From Desulfomicrobium apsheronum (GTDB lineage: Bacteria; Desulfobacterota; Desulfovibrionia; Desulfovibrionales; Desulfomicrobiaceae): 54,128 nt of DNA. Positions 25,231 to 34,052 of this stretch are shown here, piece after piece. The number at the start of each line of letters is the position of its first letter. The stretch's first letter is position 1. A model generated the notes under the pieces. The model made no database searches, was not told the origin of the DNA, and saw only the letters and a list, made by a program, of their open reading frames with translations. The stretch is taken from NCBI RefSeq assembly GCF_900114115.1, contig NZ_FORX01000025.1, forward strand, positions 1 to 54,128, in the 5' to 3' direction. The position numbers were made by a program, and so were the translations under genes.

Positions 25231-26762
25231 TTTTTCCACTCCTTCAGGGCGGTTGGCAGGTGATCGGCGATTTCCATGGGGGTGTTGCCCCGGTACGGGA
25301 AATCATTGGCGAGCTGAGTGCCCGCATAACCATGCCAGTACACGCCGATCCGGGCGGCGGTCAATGGCGGGTGCCCCTGGGCCATGAGGCTGCCGATGAT
25401 TCCGGCGAGCACGTCGCCCGATCCGGCAATGGCCAGGTTCGGGGCGCAGAACGGCGAGATGGCGATGGGGTCCTCGTGTCCGGCGACGATGGTCGCCGCG
25501 CCTTTCAAGACCAGGTTGACGCGGTGTCCGAAAGAAAATTCCCTTGCGTATCGGGCTCTGGCAAGGTTGATGGCCCCGGCCGTGACCCCGAAGAAATTGG
25601 CCATCTCGCCGGGATGCGGTGTCAGCACGGCGTCCTGGCCGACCAGGGCCAGAAGGTCGGGGCGCTGGGCCAGGAGAAAGAGGGCGTCGGCGTCGTAGAG
25701 GGTTTTGGCATGCGGATTGGCCAGATAGCGTTCCAGGAATGCCATGGCTCCGTCACTGCGTCCAAAGCCGGGTCCGAAGACCACGGCCGAGAAGCGCGAA
25801 AGGTTCGGCCGCAGGGACTCGAAACATTCGGCGCTCCATTGGTCCGAATTGCCAAGGCCCAGGGTCATGACTTCGGGGAAGCAGCCGTAGACCGGGGTCA
25901 GGGCCTTGGGGCAGGCGATGCTGACCAGTCCCGCGCCGGAGCGGAAGGCCGCGCGGGCCGCAAGCATGGGCGCGCCGGTCAGTCCGGGTGAGCCGCCCAG
26001 GACCAGGATGTGTCCCGCCTCTCCCTTGTGCATGGTCGAGCCCGGTTCGGGCAGCAGGTTGGCAAGGTCCGGCCCCAGCGCGATGTGGGCTGTGGGGTGC
26101 CGGTCCTTGATGTGCCGGGGAATGCCGATCTTGGACGTGACCAGATTGCCCACATGGCCTTTGGCGGGAGGCAGGAAGAGCCCGAGCTTGGCCTCCTCGA
26201 AGGTCACGGTCAGGTCGGCCTTGACCGCGATCGGCATGGGCTGGCCAGTGGTGCCGTTCAGCCCCGAGGGGATGTCCAGAGACAGGACATGGGAATGCAC
26301 GCCCAGTTTGTTGATGGATTTGATCCAGCCCTGCATGTTGGGGCGCAGCGAATCCTCGAAGCCGGTTCCGAGCAGGCCGTCCACGATAATGTCGATCCTC
26401 GGCACCAGATCCATCTCGTATTCGGGCAGGTAGGAGCAGGGGATGCCCATGTCCATGGCCAGTTTCAGGTGGTAGGCGGAGTCATGGGTGTACTGCGCGA
26501 GGTGCTTGGCGTGCAGGATGAGCACGGTCGCTCCGAGATTGACCAGATGCCTGGCCAGGGCGAAGGCGTCGCCTCCGTTGTTGCCGGGACCGGCAAAAAC
26601 CATGACTGATGCGTCACGCAAGGGTCCGAATTCTTTTTTGAGGGCGTAAAGAGCGGCCCTGCTGGCGTTTTCCATCAGAATTTGTCCGGACAACCCGAAT
26701 TCGTTGATGGTCAGTCTGTCCCAACGGGACATTTCCTCGGGAGTGGGCAAAAGGGTAACCAT
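25206..26762 (-). CDS. nnr: bifunctional NAD(P)H-hydrate repair enzyme (epimerase + dehydratase)
   Basis: It repairs damaged NAD(P)HX. The N-terminal half (1-~215) is the epimerase, with FAGPGNNGGDAFALARHL near 55-72. The C-terminal half is the ADP-dependent dehydratase, with VLGGSPGLTGAPMLAARAA and GSGDVLAGIIGSLMAQGH. At 518 residues it matches bifunctional E. coli Nnr. The start at 26762 follows AAGGAG with correct spacing; the frame is open further upstream without coding character. It leads the operon with CBS protein, tsaE and rarA and is divergent from potA (267-base gap with no clear promoter box found). Confidence 0.94.
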   Translation of the reverse strand: MVTLLPTPEEMSRWDRLTINEFGLSGQILMENASRAALYALKKEFGPLRDASVMVFAGPGNNGGDAFALARHLVNLGATVLILHAKHLAQYTHDSAYHLKLAMDMGIPCSYLPEYEMDLVPRIDIIVDGLLGTGFEDSLRPNMQGWIKSINKLGVHSHVLSLDIPSGLNGTTGQPMPIAVKADLTVTFEEAKLGLFLPPAKGHVGNLVTSKIGIPRHIKDRHPTAHIALGPDLANLLPEPGSTMHKGEAGHILVLGGSPGLTGAPMLAARAAFRSGAGLVSIACPKALTPVYGCFPEVMTLGLGNSDQWSAECFESLRPNLSRFSAVVFGPGFGRSDGAMAFLERYLANPHAKTLYDADALFLLAQRPDLLALVGQDAVLTPHPGEMANFFGVTAGAINLARARYAREFSFGHRVNLVLKGAATIVAGHEDPIAISPFCAPNLAIAGSGDVLAGIIGSLMAQGHPPLTAARIGVYWHGYAGTQLANDFPYRGNTPMEIADHLPTALKEWKKCVQLKIS

Positions 26763-27029
26763 TTGATCTCCTTCGTGTGAGGTCTTCGTCGCTGTCTTCC
26801 AAAGTGGAAGCCGAGGCCCGGTTGCGGCCTTGTGTATATGAGAGGGCTCTGTGCCATTATTTTTTGTCATGCGCCACCCATGTCCTTTTCCTCACGATCT
26901 TGCATCGAAACCAAGCCGATTTCGGGAAAATTGTCCTTGACTCAACACTCTATCTTCTCCAAAAAAAAGGGCTTGCTGGGAAGTGTCGCCATGTCCGCGC
27001 CCCGGCTGAATTATTTGTCCGGAGGGGTC

Positions 27030-28164
<1,135 letters not shown>

Positions 28165-28175
<11 letters not shown>

Positions 28176-29016
28176 CGGCTTCTTCAAGCTTGCCGTCATA
28201 GTCGGCGTCATCTCCTGGATGGCGATTTTCGCTTTTGTGCCCAATGTTCTGGTCTTTTTGGCCAGTTTCAGCTCCACATCGTCCGCGAATTTCATCGAGC
28301 CCGGCTTTTCCCTGAACAATTACGCCCGGCTGATGGACACGACGCATCTCGACATTCTGCTGTCATCCCTGCGGCTCTCGGGGCTGGTCACGGTCATCTG
28401 TCTGGTCACGGCCTATCCCTTCGCCGCCATCCTGGCTCGGACCCGCAAGCCGCTGCGCAACACGCTGCTCCTGCTGGTGGTCATCCCCTTCTGGACGAAT
28501 TCCCTGGTGCGCACCTACGCCATGACTGCCATGCTCAACTCCAGCGGCATCGTGAACAACGTGCTGCTGTTTCTGGGCGTCATCGATTCGCCTCTGGCCA
28601 TGATGTACACCCCCGGCGCCGTGGTTCTGGGTCTTGTATACACGCTCCTGCCGTTTATGATCCTGCCCCTGTACGCCGCCCTTGAGCGCCTGGACCGCCG
28701 CTATCTCGAAGCGGCCCGGGACCTGGGCGCGAGCCCCTGGCGGGCGTTCTGGAAAGTGGTCGTGCCCCTGACCATGCCCGGCATCGTCTCCGGCTGCATG
28801 CTGGTCTTCCTGCCGGGCATCGGCATGTTTTACGTGTCCGACGTGCTTGGCGGTGCCAAGGCCATGCTGCTTGGCAACTTCATCCGCGACCAGTTCCTGA
28901 CCACCCGCGACTGGCCTCTGGGCGCGGCGGCCAGCGTGACCCTGACCGTGCTCATGGGGCTCATGCTGCTCCTGTACTGGAAAAGCGCCGCCCGGCTGGG
29001 CAGGAAGGAGGCATGA
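28165..29016 (+). CDS. potB: polyamine ABC transporter permease PotB
   Basis: The 283-residue inner-membrane permease has about six hydrophobic helices, starting at residue ~10. The cytoplasmic EAA loop EAARDLGASPWRAFWKVVVPLTMPG that docks on the ATPase sits near 188-212. It overlaps potA at its start and potC by four bases at its end, so translation is coupled. A related specificity, such as another small organic cation, cannot be excluded from sequence alone. Confidence 0.92.
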
Positions 29017-29780
29017 TGCGAAAATTGCGCATTCTCTACGCCACGCTGGTCTTTGTCTTCCTGTATTTGCCGCTTGGGGTCATGATCGCCTACTCCTTCA
29101 ACTCGTCCCGGTTTTCCATGGCCTGGAAGGGCCTGACCCTGGACTGGTACGTCAAGCTCTTCGGCAACACCGCGCTCATGCAGGCGGCCCTGCACTCGCT
29201 TTTCATCGCGGCTCTCGCGGCGACCTGCTCCAGCATCCTGGGCACGCTCATAGCCATGGCGCTGCAGCGCTGGCGCTTTCCGTCGCGCAAGGTCATCCGC
29301 ACCTCGCTTTTCGTCATGATGATGTCTCCGGACATCGTCATCGGCATTTCGCTTCTGGTGCTCTTCATGGCCCTGTCCCTGCCGCTGGGCTTCTGGACCC
29401 TGCTCATGGCCCACATCACCCTGTGCGTGCCCTTTGTCGGCATCACGGTCTATGGCCGGCTCCAGGGGTTTGACCCGCATGTGGTGGAGGCCGCCCGTGA
29501 TCTCGGGGCGGGGGAGTACGAGGTCTTTCGCCACGTGGTCCTGCCCATGGTCTTTCCCGCCGTTCTGGCCGGGTGGTTTTTGAGTTTCACCCTGTCCATC
29601 GACGACGTCATCATCAGTTTCTTCACCACCGGACCCACGTTCGAGGTACTGCCCTTGCGCATCTATTCCATGGTCCGACTGGGGCTCAAGCCCGAGGTCA
29701 ACGCCCTGTGCGCGATCATGATTCTTATAACCGCTGTGGCGGTCTTCGCGTCGCAGCGCTTTTTGAAGGAGAAATCATGA
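29013..29780 (+). CDS. potC: polyamine ABC transporter permease PotC
   Basis: The second permease, 255 residues, has about six helices and the EAA loop EAARDLGAGEYEVFRHVVLPMVFPA near 160-184. FTLSIDDVIISFFTTGPTFEVLP is the typical PotC C-terminal region. GGAGG lies just before the ATG (inside the end of potB), and the stop overlaps potD by four bases. Confidence 0.92.
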   Translation: MMRKLRILYATLVFVFLYLPLGVMIAYSFNSSRFSMAWKGLTLDWYVKLFGNTALMQAALHSLFIAALAATCSSILGTLIAMALQRWRFPSRKVIRTSLFVMMMSPDIVIGISLLVLFMALSLPLGFWTLLMAHITLCVPFVGITVYGRLQGFDPHVVEAARDLGAGEYEVFRHVVLPMVFPAVLAGWFLSFTLSIDDVIISFFTTGPTFEVLPLRIYSMVRLGLKPEVNALCAIMILITAVAVFASQRFLKEKS

Positions 29781-30805
29781 AACGATTGGTATTGACGGTC
29801 CTGTGCCTCATGCTGGCCACCCAGGTTCTTGCGGCATCCAAGGAACTCTATGTCTACAATTGGTCCGAATACATGCCGGACAGCGTGCTTGAGGATTTTA
29901 CGAAGGAGACCGGAGTCAAGGTCATCATGTCGACCTATGACAGCAACGAGGCCCTGTACGCAAAGATTCGGATGATCGAGGCCAAGGGATACGATCTTAT
30001 CGTGCCGTCCACCGATTTTGTGGCGCGCATGCACAAGGAAGGCCTGCTCATGAAGCTGGACAAGTCCAAGCTGAGCAATCTTGGCAACCTCAATCCAAAG
30101 CTGATGAATCAGTCCTTCGATCCGGACAACAACTACAGCGTGCCCTACATGTGGGGATCAACGGCCATCGCCGTGAACACCAAGGATCCGGCCGCAGCCT
30201 CGGTGACTTCGTTCGCCGACCTGTGGAAGCCTGAACTGGCAGGCAAGATTCTTTTGCCCAACGACATGCGCGGCGTACTCGGCATGGGCCTCAAGCGGCT
30301 GGGCTATTCGCTCAACGAGACCGACCCGGCCAAGGTCGCCGAGGCCTGCGAGCTTCTGCAGTCGCTCATGTCCAGCGTGCGCGTCTTTGATTCCGATTCG
30401 CCCAAGCAGGCCATGCTCAACAACGAGGTGCAGGCGGCGGTGCTCTGGAACGGCGAGGCGTACATCGCAACCGGCGAAAATCCGGATATCCGCTACATCT
30501 ATCCGACAGAAGGCTATAGCCTCTGGATCGACAACCTCTGCATTCCCAAGAATGCGGGCAACGCGGACAACGCCCATCTCTTCATCGACTACCTCTTGCG
30601 TCCCGAAGTGGCGGCGTTCATTTGCCAGGAGATGGGCTATTCCACTCCGAATCTTGCGGCTCAGGCGATCCTTCCCGATGACGTGCGCGACAACGCCATT
30701 GTCTATCCCGGGGCCGAGGACATGGCCCGGGGCGAATTCGAGACCGATCTCGGGCCCGCCGTGAAGGCGTATGAGGAATGCTGGATGCGGCTCAAGACCA
30801 GGTAG
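29777..30805 (+). CDS. potD: polyamine-binding periplasmic protein PotD
   Basis: The 342-residue precursor has a signal peptide (LVLTVLCLMLATQVLAA, cleavage near 20). The mature part begins SKELYVYNWSEYMPDSV, characteristic of PotD/PotF. Acidic and aromatic residues typical of the binding site are present (YNWSEY, VPSTDFV, NDMRGVLGMGL, WNGEAY). The start at 29777 follows AAGGAG by seven bases. A strong terminator 27 bases after the stop closes the operon. Confidence 0.94.
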   Translation: MKRLVLTVLCLMLATQVLAASKELYVYNWSEYMPDSVLEDFTKETGVKVIMSTYDSNEALYAKIRMIEAKGYDLIVPSTDFVARMHKEGLLMKLDKSKLSNLGNLNPKLMNQSFDPDNNYSVPYMWGSTAIAVNTKDPAAASVTSFADLWKPELAGKILLPNDMRGVLGMGLKRLGYSLNETDPAKVAEACELLQSLMSSVRVFDSDSPKQAMLNNEVQAAVLWNGEAYIATGENPDIRYIYPTEGYSLWIDNLCIPKNAGNADNAHLFIDYLLRPEVAAFICQEMGYSTPNLAAQAILPDDVRDNAIVYPGAEDMARGEFETDLGPAVKAYEECWMRLKTR

Positions 30806-30831
30806 CACTAAAGATTCGGATGAATATTCGC

Positions 30832-30862
30832 GGCGCGTCCCGGTGGGGGCGCGCCTTTTTTT
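30832..30862 (+). terminator. Rho-independent terminator after potD
   Basis: GGCGCGTCCC (30832-30841) pairs with GGGGCGCGCC (30846-30855, one wobble) around a GGTG loop, followed by seven Ts. Confidence 0.92.
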
Positions 30863-30929
30863 GTCTTGTCGGTTTCGTTTCTATTGATCGCGTTTCAAAT
30901 CGACTTTTCGCAGGTTTGGCGTTGGAATT

Positions 30930-30955
30930 CGTGCCTGGACATGGTAACAGGCACG
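30930..30955. other. inverted repeat upstream of a small gene
   Basis: CGTGCCTG and CAGGCACG are exact inverted copies around a 10-base spacer, about 60 bases before the 63-residue gene. There is no T-run, so an operator or leader hairpin is more likely than a terminator. Confidence 0.35.
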
Positions 30956-31016
30956 GCGTGAGCACCAACGCGGCGAAGCTTCTTTGCCGGACACGAATTT
31001 ATTCTGGGGGGTGGCC

Positions 31017-31208
31017 ATGGATTCCGAATTGCGCAAACGCCTGGATGATTTTTTCGATGTGGGTTTCGGCAAGACCACCGGCATCGACACGGCTCTGGAG
31101 ATCACCAAGATTTACGCCGGATCGGCCGCCGCCGATCCGGACAGGATTCCGGACCTCTTTGTGCGTCTGGTCCAGCTTTTCGAGCCCCGGCTTGAAGTTC
31201 GCGACTAG
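31017..31208 (+). CDS. small acidic protein of unknown function (63 aa)
   Basis: The predicted product is a compact soluble protein: MDSELRKRLDDFFDVGFG, then TGIDTALEITKIYAGSAA, then DLFVRLVQLFEPRLEVRD. It is predicted mostly helical and has no signal peptide. A purine-rich GGGGGGTGG precedes the start at 31017, and codon use resembles neighbouring genes. It stands between the potD terminator and the cysteine desulfidase-like gene, 69 bases from the latter, so it may be cotranscribed with it. I recognise no family. Confidence 0.6.
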   Translation: MDSELRKRLDDFFDVGFGKTTGIDTALEITKIYAGSAAADPDRIPDLFVRLVQLFEPRLEVRD

Positions 31209-31277
31209 CGCTGAATTGACAGCCCCGGCCAAGTCGGCCATGAACTCGGCTTTTGCGAACATTTTCGTGAGGCGGCA

Positions 31278-32585
31278 ATGAGCTTTTGCGTCAAGGATAT
31301 TCTGCGCATGCAGGTCGCGCCGGCACTGGGCTGCACCGAGCCCGTGGCCGTGGCCCTGGCCGCCGCCGCTGCCACGGCTGTTCTGCCCGGCAGACCCGAG
31401 CGGCTGGATTTGTGGGTCGACCCCAATATTTACAAGAACGGTCTGGCCGTCATCATTCCCGGCACGGGCGGCCTGAGCGGTCTGGATCTGGCCGGGGCGC
31501 TGGGCGTTTTCGGCGGGGACGCCGCGCTGGGCCTGGAAGTCCTCGAACCGCTAAACGACGAGTCAGTGCAGGCCGCGCGGTCTCTGGTGCGTGACGGCGG
31601 GGTGACCCTCAACCTGCTGCATGAGCAGCGAGGGCTCTTTATCCGCGCCGAGGTTTTCGACGGCTCGCATGTGGCCGAGGCGGTCGTTCGCGACATGCAC
31701 GACAACGTGGTCAGCGTGAGCCTGGACGGCGCCCTGTTGCCTCGCGCCCAGACTTCCGGGAAAGTCGCCGTCTCAAGCGAGATGCCGCGTCTTGAGGCCT
31801 GGATCAAGGGCCTGGCCCTCGAGGATCTTGTCCGCCTGCTCGACGATCTGGACGATGAGGACCGCGAATTTCTGATGGAAGGGGTGCGCACCAATGTTCG
31901 CCTCGCCGAGCATGGCCTGAAGTTCGGGCCCGGCCTTGGCATAGGCAAGGCCCTGGACCGGCTGGTCCGGCAGAAGCTCGTCTGCCGGGACATGATCCTG
32001 GCCGCGCGCATCCTGACCTCGGCCGCCTCCGATGCGCGCATGGGCGGAGTCAAGCTTCCGGCCATGAGTTCCGCCGGAAGCGGAAACCACGGACTGACCG
32101 CCATCCTGCCCATCTGGGCCATCCGCGAATTCATCACCTGCGAAGAGAAGGACGTGCTCGAAGCCATGGCGCTCAGTCATCTGGTCACGGCCTACGTCAA
32201 GGCCCACACCGGACGGCTTTCCGCCGTCTGTGGCTGTTCCGTGGCGGCCGGGGCCGGAGCCAGCGCCGGGGTGGCCTATCTGCTGGGCGGCAATCTGGCG
32301 CATATCGCAGGGGCCATCAAGAACATCATCGAGGACCTGGCCGGAGTCATCTGCGACGGAGCCAAGGCCGGCTGTTCGCTGAAACTGGCCACGGCTGCGG
32401 GAACGGCCGTGCAGGCCGCGCTTTTTTCGCTGCAAGGCGTCAATGTCATGGACACCGACGGCATCATCGGCGCTTCGCCCGAGCAGACCATGCAGAACAT
32501 AGGCATGCTCAGCACCGAAGGCATGATCGAGACCGACCGGACCATTTTAAAAATAATGCTGGCCAAACGCTTCTCCGGATTCTGA
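31278..32585 (+). CDS. L-cysteine desulfidase-like enzyme (UPF0597/YhaM family)
   Basis: The 435-residue protein belongs to the family that includes methanogen L-cysteine desulfidase and E. coli CyuA (YhaM), which split cysteine to pyruvate, ammonia and sulfide. Family marks are APALGCTEPVAVALA at the N-terminus, VDPNIYKNG, SSAGSGNHGLTAILP, CGCSVAAGAGASAGVAY and CDGAKAGCSLKLA; the Cys residues in these are the expected ligands of an oxygen-sensitive 4Fe-4S cluster. L-serine dehydratase activity is an alternative for the fold. Starts at an ATG 6-10 bases after GAGGCGG. Confidence 0.88.
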   Translation: MSFCVKDILRMQVAPALGCTEPVAVALAAAAATAVLPGRPERLDLWVDPNIYKNGLAVIIPGTGGLSGLDLAGALGVFGGDAALGLEVLEPLNDESVQAARSLVRDGGVTLNLLHEQRGLFIRAEVFDGSHVAEAVVRDMHDNVVSVSLDGALLPRAQTSGKVAVSSEMPRLEAWIKGLALEDLVRLLDDLDDEDREFLMEGVRTNVRLAEHGLKFGPGLGIGKALDRLVRQKLVCRDMILAARILTSAASDARMGGVKLPAMSSAGSGNHGLTAILPIWAIREFITCEEKDVLEAMALSHLVTAYVKAHTGRLSAVCGCSVAAGAGASAGVAYLLGGNLAHIAGAIKNIIEDLAGVICDGAKAGCSLKLATAAGTAVQAALFSLQGVNVMDTDGIIGASPEQTMQNIGMLSTEGMIETDRTILKIMLAKRFSGF

Positions 32586-32617
32586 TACCGGACGCCAGCC
32601 AATAGGAGTACATACCG

Positions 32618-33943
32618 ATGAATATATGCATTGTTGGAACGGGTTACGTAGGGCTGGTGTCCGCGGCCTGTTTCGCCGAGATGGGCAACGCGGTGACCTG
32701 CGTCGACATCAATCCCGACGTGATCGAGCGGCTCAAGAAGGGCGACGTGCACATCTACGAGCCCGGCCTTGAGGCCATGGTCCGCCGCAATTTCCAGGAA
32801 GGCCGCCTGACCTTCACCACGGATCTGGGCGAAGGCCTCAAGGACAGCCTCTTTGTCTTTTGCTGCGTGGGCACCCCCGAAGGCGAGGACGGCACCGCCG
32901 ATCTGCGCTACGTGCATCAGGTGGCCCGCGACGTGGGCCGCCAGATGAACGACTACAAGATCATCGTGGACAAATCGACCGTGCCCGTGGGCACCGCCGA
33001 CAGCGTGCGCGCCACCGTGCAGGAGGAACTGGACAAGCGCGGGCTCAAGATCGAGTTCGACGTCGTCTCCAACCCCGAATTTCTGAAGGAAGGCGACGCG
33101 GTCAACGACTTCATGAAGCCCGACCGCGTGGTCGTGGGCACCGATAACGTGCGCACGGCCGAACTCCTGAAGAGCCTCTACGCTCCCTACGCCCGCAGCC
33201 GCGAGAAATTGATCGTCATGGGCGTGCGCAGCGCGGAGATGACCAAGTATGCCGCCAATTGCATGCTGGCCACCAAGATCTCCTTCATCAATGAGATCGC
33301 CAACATCTGCGAGAAGGTCGGGGCCGACGTGCGCGACGTGCGCCACGGCATAGGGGCTGATCATCGCATCGGCTATCAGTTCATCTATCCCGGCGTGGGT
33401 TATGGCGGGTCCTGCTTCCCCAAGGACGTGAAGGCGCTCATCGGCACGGCCCAGGGCGTGGGCTATGAGCCGCAGCTCCTGAATGCCGTGGACGAGGTCA
33501 ACGATCGCCAGAAAACCGTCATCGCGCGCAAGATCGAGGCCTATTTCGCCGAGCAGGGCGGTGTGAAGGGCAAGACCCTGGCCTTGTGGGGCCTGGCCTT
33601 CAAGGCCAACACCGACGATATGCGCGAGGCTCCGTCCCTGGAGCTGATCCGGCATCTGACCGACCTTGGCATGCGCGTGCGCGCCTTCGATCCCGTGGCC
33701 GGTCCCAATGCCCGTCGCATCCTTGCGGACAACCCGCTGGTGGAAATATGCGAGGATCAGTACGAGACGCTCAAGGGCGCCGAGGCCCTGGCCGTGGTCA
33801 CGGAATGGAACCAGTTCCGAAACCCGGAATTCGCAAGGATCAAGGCGGCTCTGGCCGCTCCCATCCTCTTTGACGGCCGCAACCTCTATTCTCCGGCGCT
33901 CCTTGCATCCGAAGGGTTCGCCTATTTCTGCGTGGGCCGCTGA
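32618..33943 (+). CDS. ugd: UDP-glucose 6-dehydrogenase
   Basis: It oxidises UDP-glucose to UDP-glucuronate for surface polysaccharides, using two NAD+. The 441-residue protein starts with the Rossmann motif IVGTGYVGLVSAACFAEMG. It has the active-site Cys in GYGGSCFPKDVKAL (near 265) and the C-terminal UDP-binding domain (LWGLAFKANTDDMREAPS). A UDP-N-acetylmannosamine or GDP-mannose dehydrogenase is less likely given the close match to the Ugd pattern. No other polysaccharide genes are adjacent. A bidirectional hairpin follows. Confidence 0.94.
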   Translation: MNICIVGTGYVGLVSAACFAEMGNAVTCVDINPDVIERLKKGDVHIYEPGLEAMVRRNFQEGRLTFTTDLGEGLKDSLFVFCCVGTPEGEDGTADLRYVHQVARDVGRQMNDYKIIVDKSTVPVGTADSVRATVQEELDKRGLKIEFDVVSNPEFLKEGDAVNDFMKPDRVVVGTDNVRTAELLKSLYAPYARSREKLIVMGVRSAEMTKYAANCMLATKISFINEIANICEKVGADVRDVRHGIGADHRIGYQFIYPGVGYGGSCFPKDVKALIGTAQGVGYEPQLLNAVDEVNDRQKTVIARKIEAYFAEQGGVKGKTLALWGLAFKANTDDMREAPSLELIRHLTDLGMRVRAFDPVAGPNARRILADNPLVEICEDQYETLKGAEALAVVTEWNQFRNPEFARIKAALAAPILFDGRNLYSPALLASEGFAYFCVGR

Positions 33944-33975
33944 GGCTCCAGCGCGAAATCTCCTCTCATAACAAG

Positions 33976-34011
33976 CAAAGCCCCGGCCGGAACTCTCCGG
34001 TCGGGGCTTTG
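33976..34011. terminator. bidirectional hairpin between ugd and the sucCD fusion
   Basis: AAAGCCCCGGCCGG (33977-33990) and CCGGTCGGGGCTTT (33997-34010) form a 14-bp stem with one wobble and a six-base loop, extended by one further outer C-G pair. Only short T-runs follow on either strand, but the position between convergent genes fits termination in both directions. Confidence 0.7.
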
Positions 34012-34052
34012 TCGTCTGCATGTGAATACGCCGTGTTCGCCGTGACGCGGGG

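Noticed and set aside
32276-34021. A 581-codon open frame antisense to ugd and the desulfidase-like gene
   Set aside because: It spans two real genes and the intergenic space, with no domain signal.
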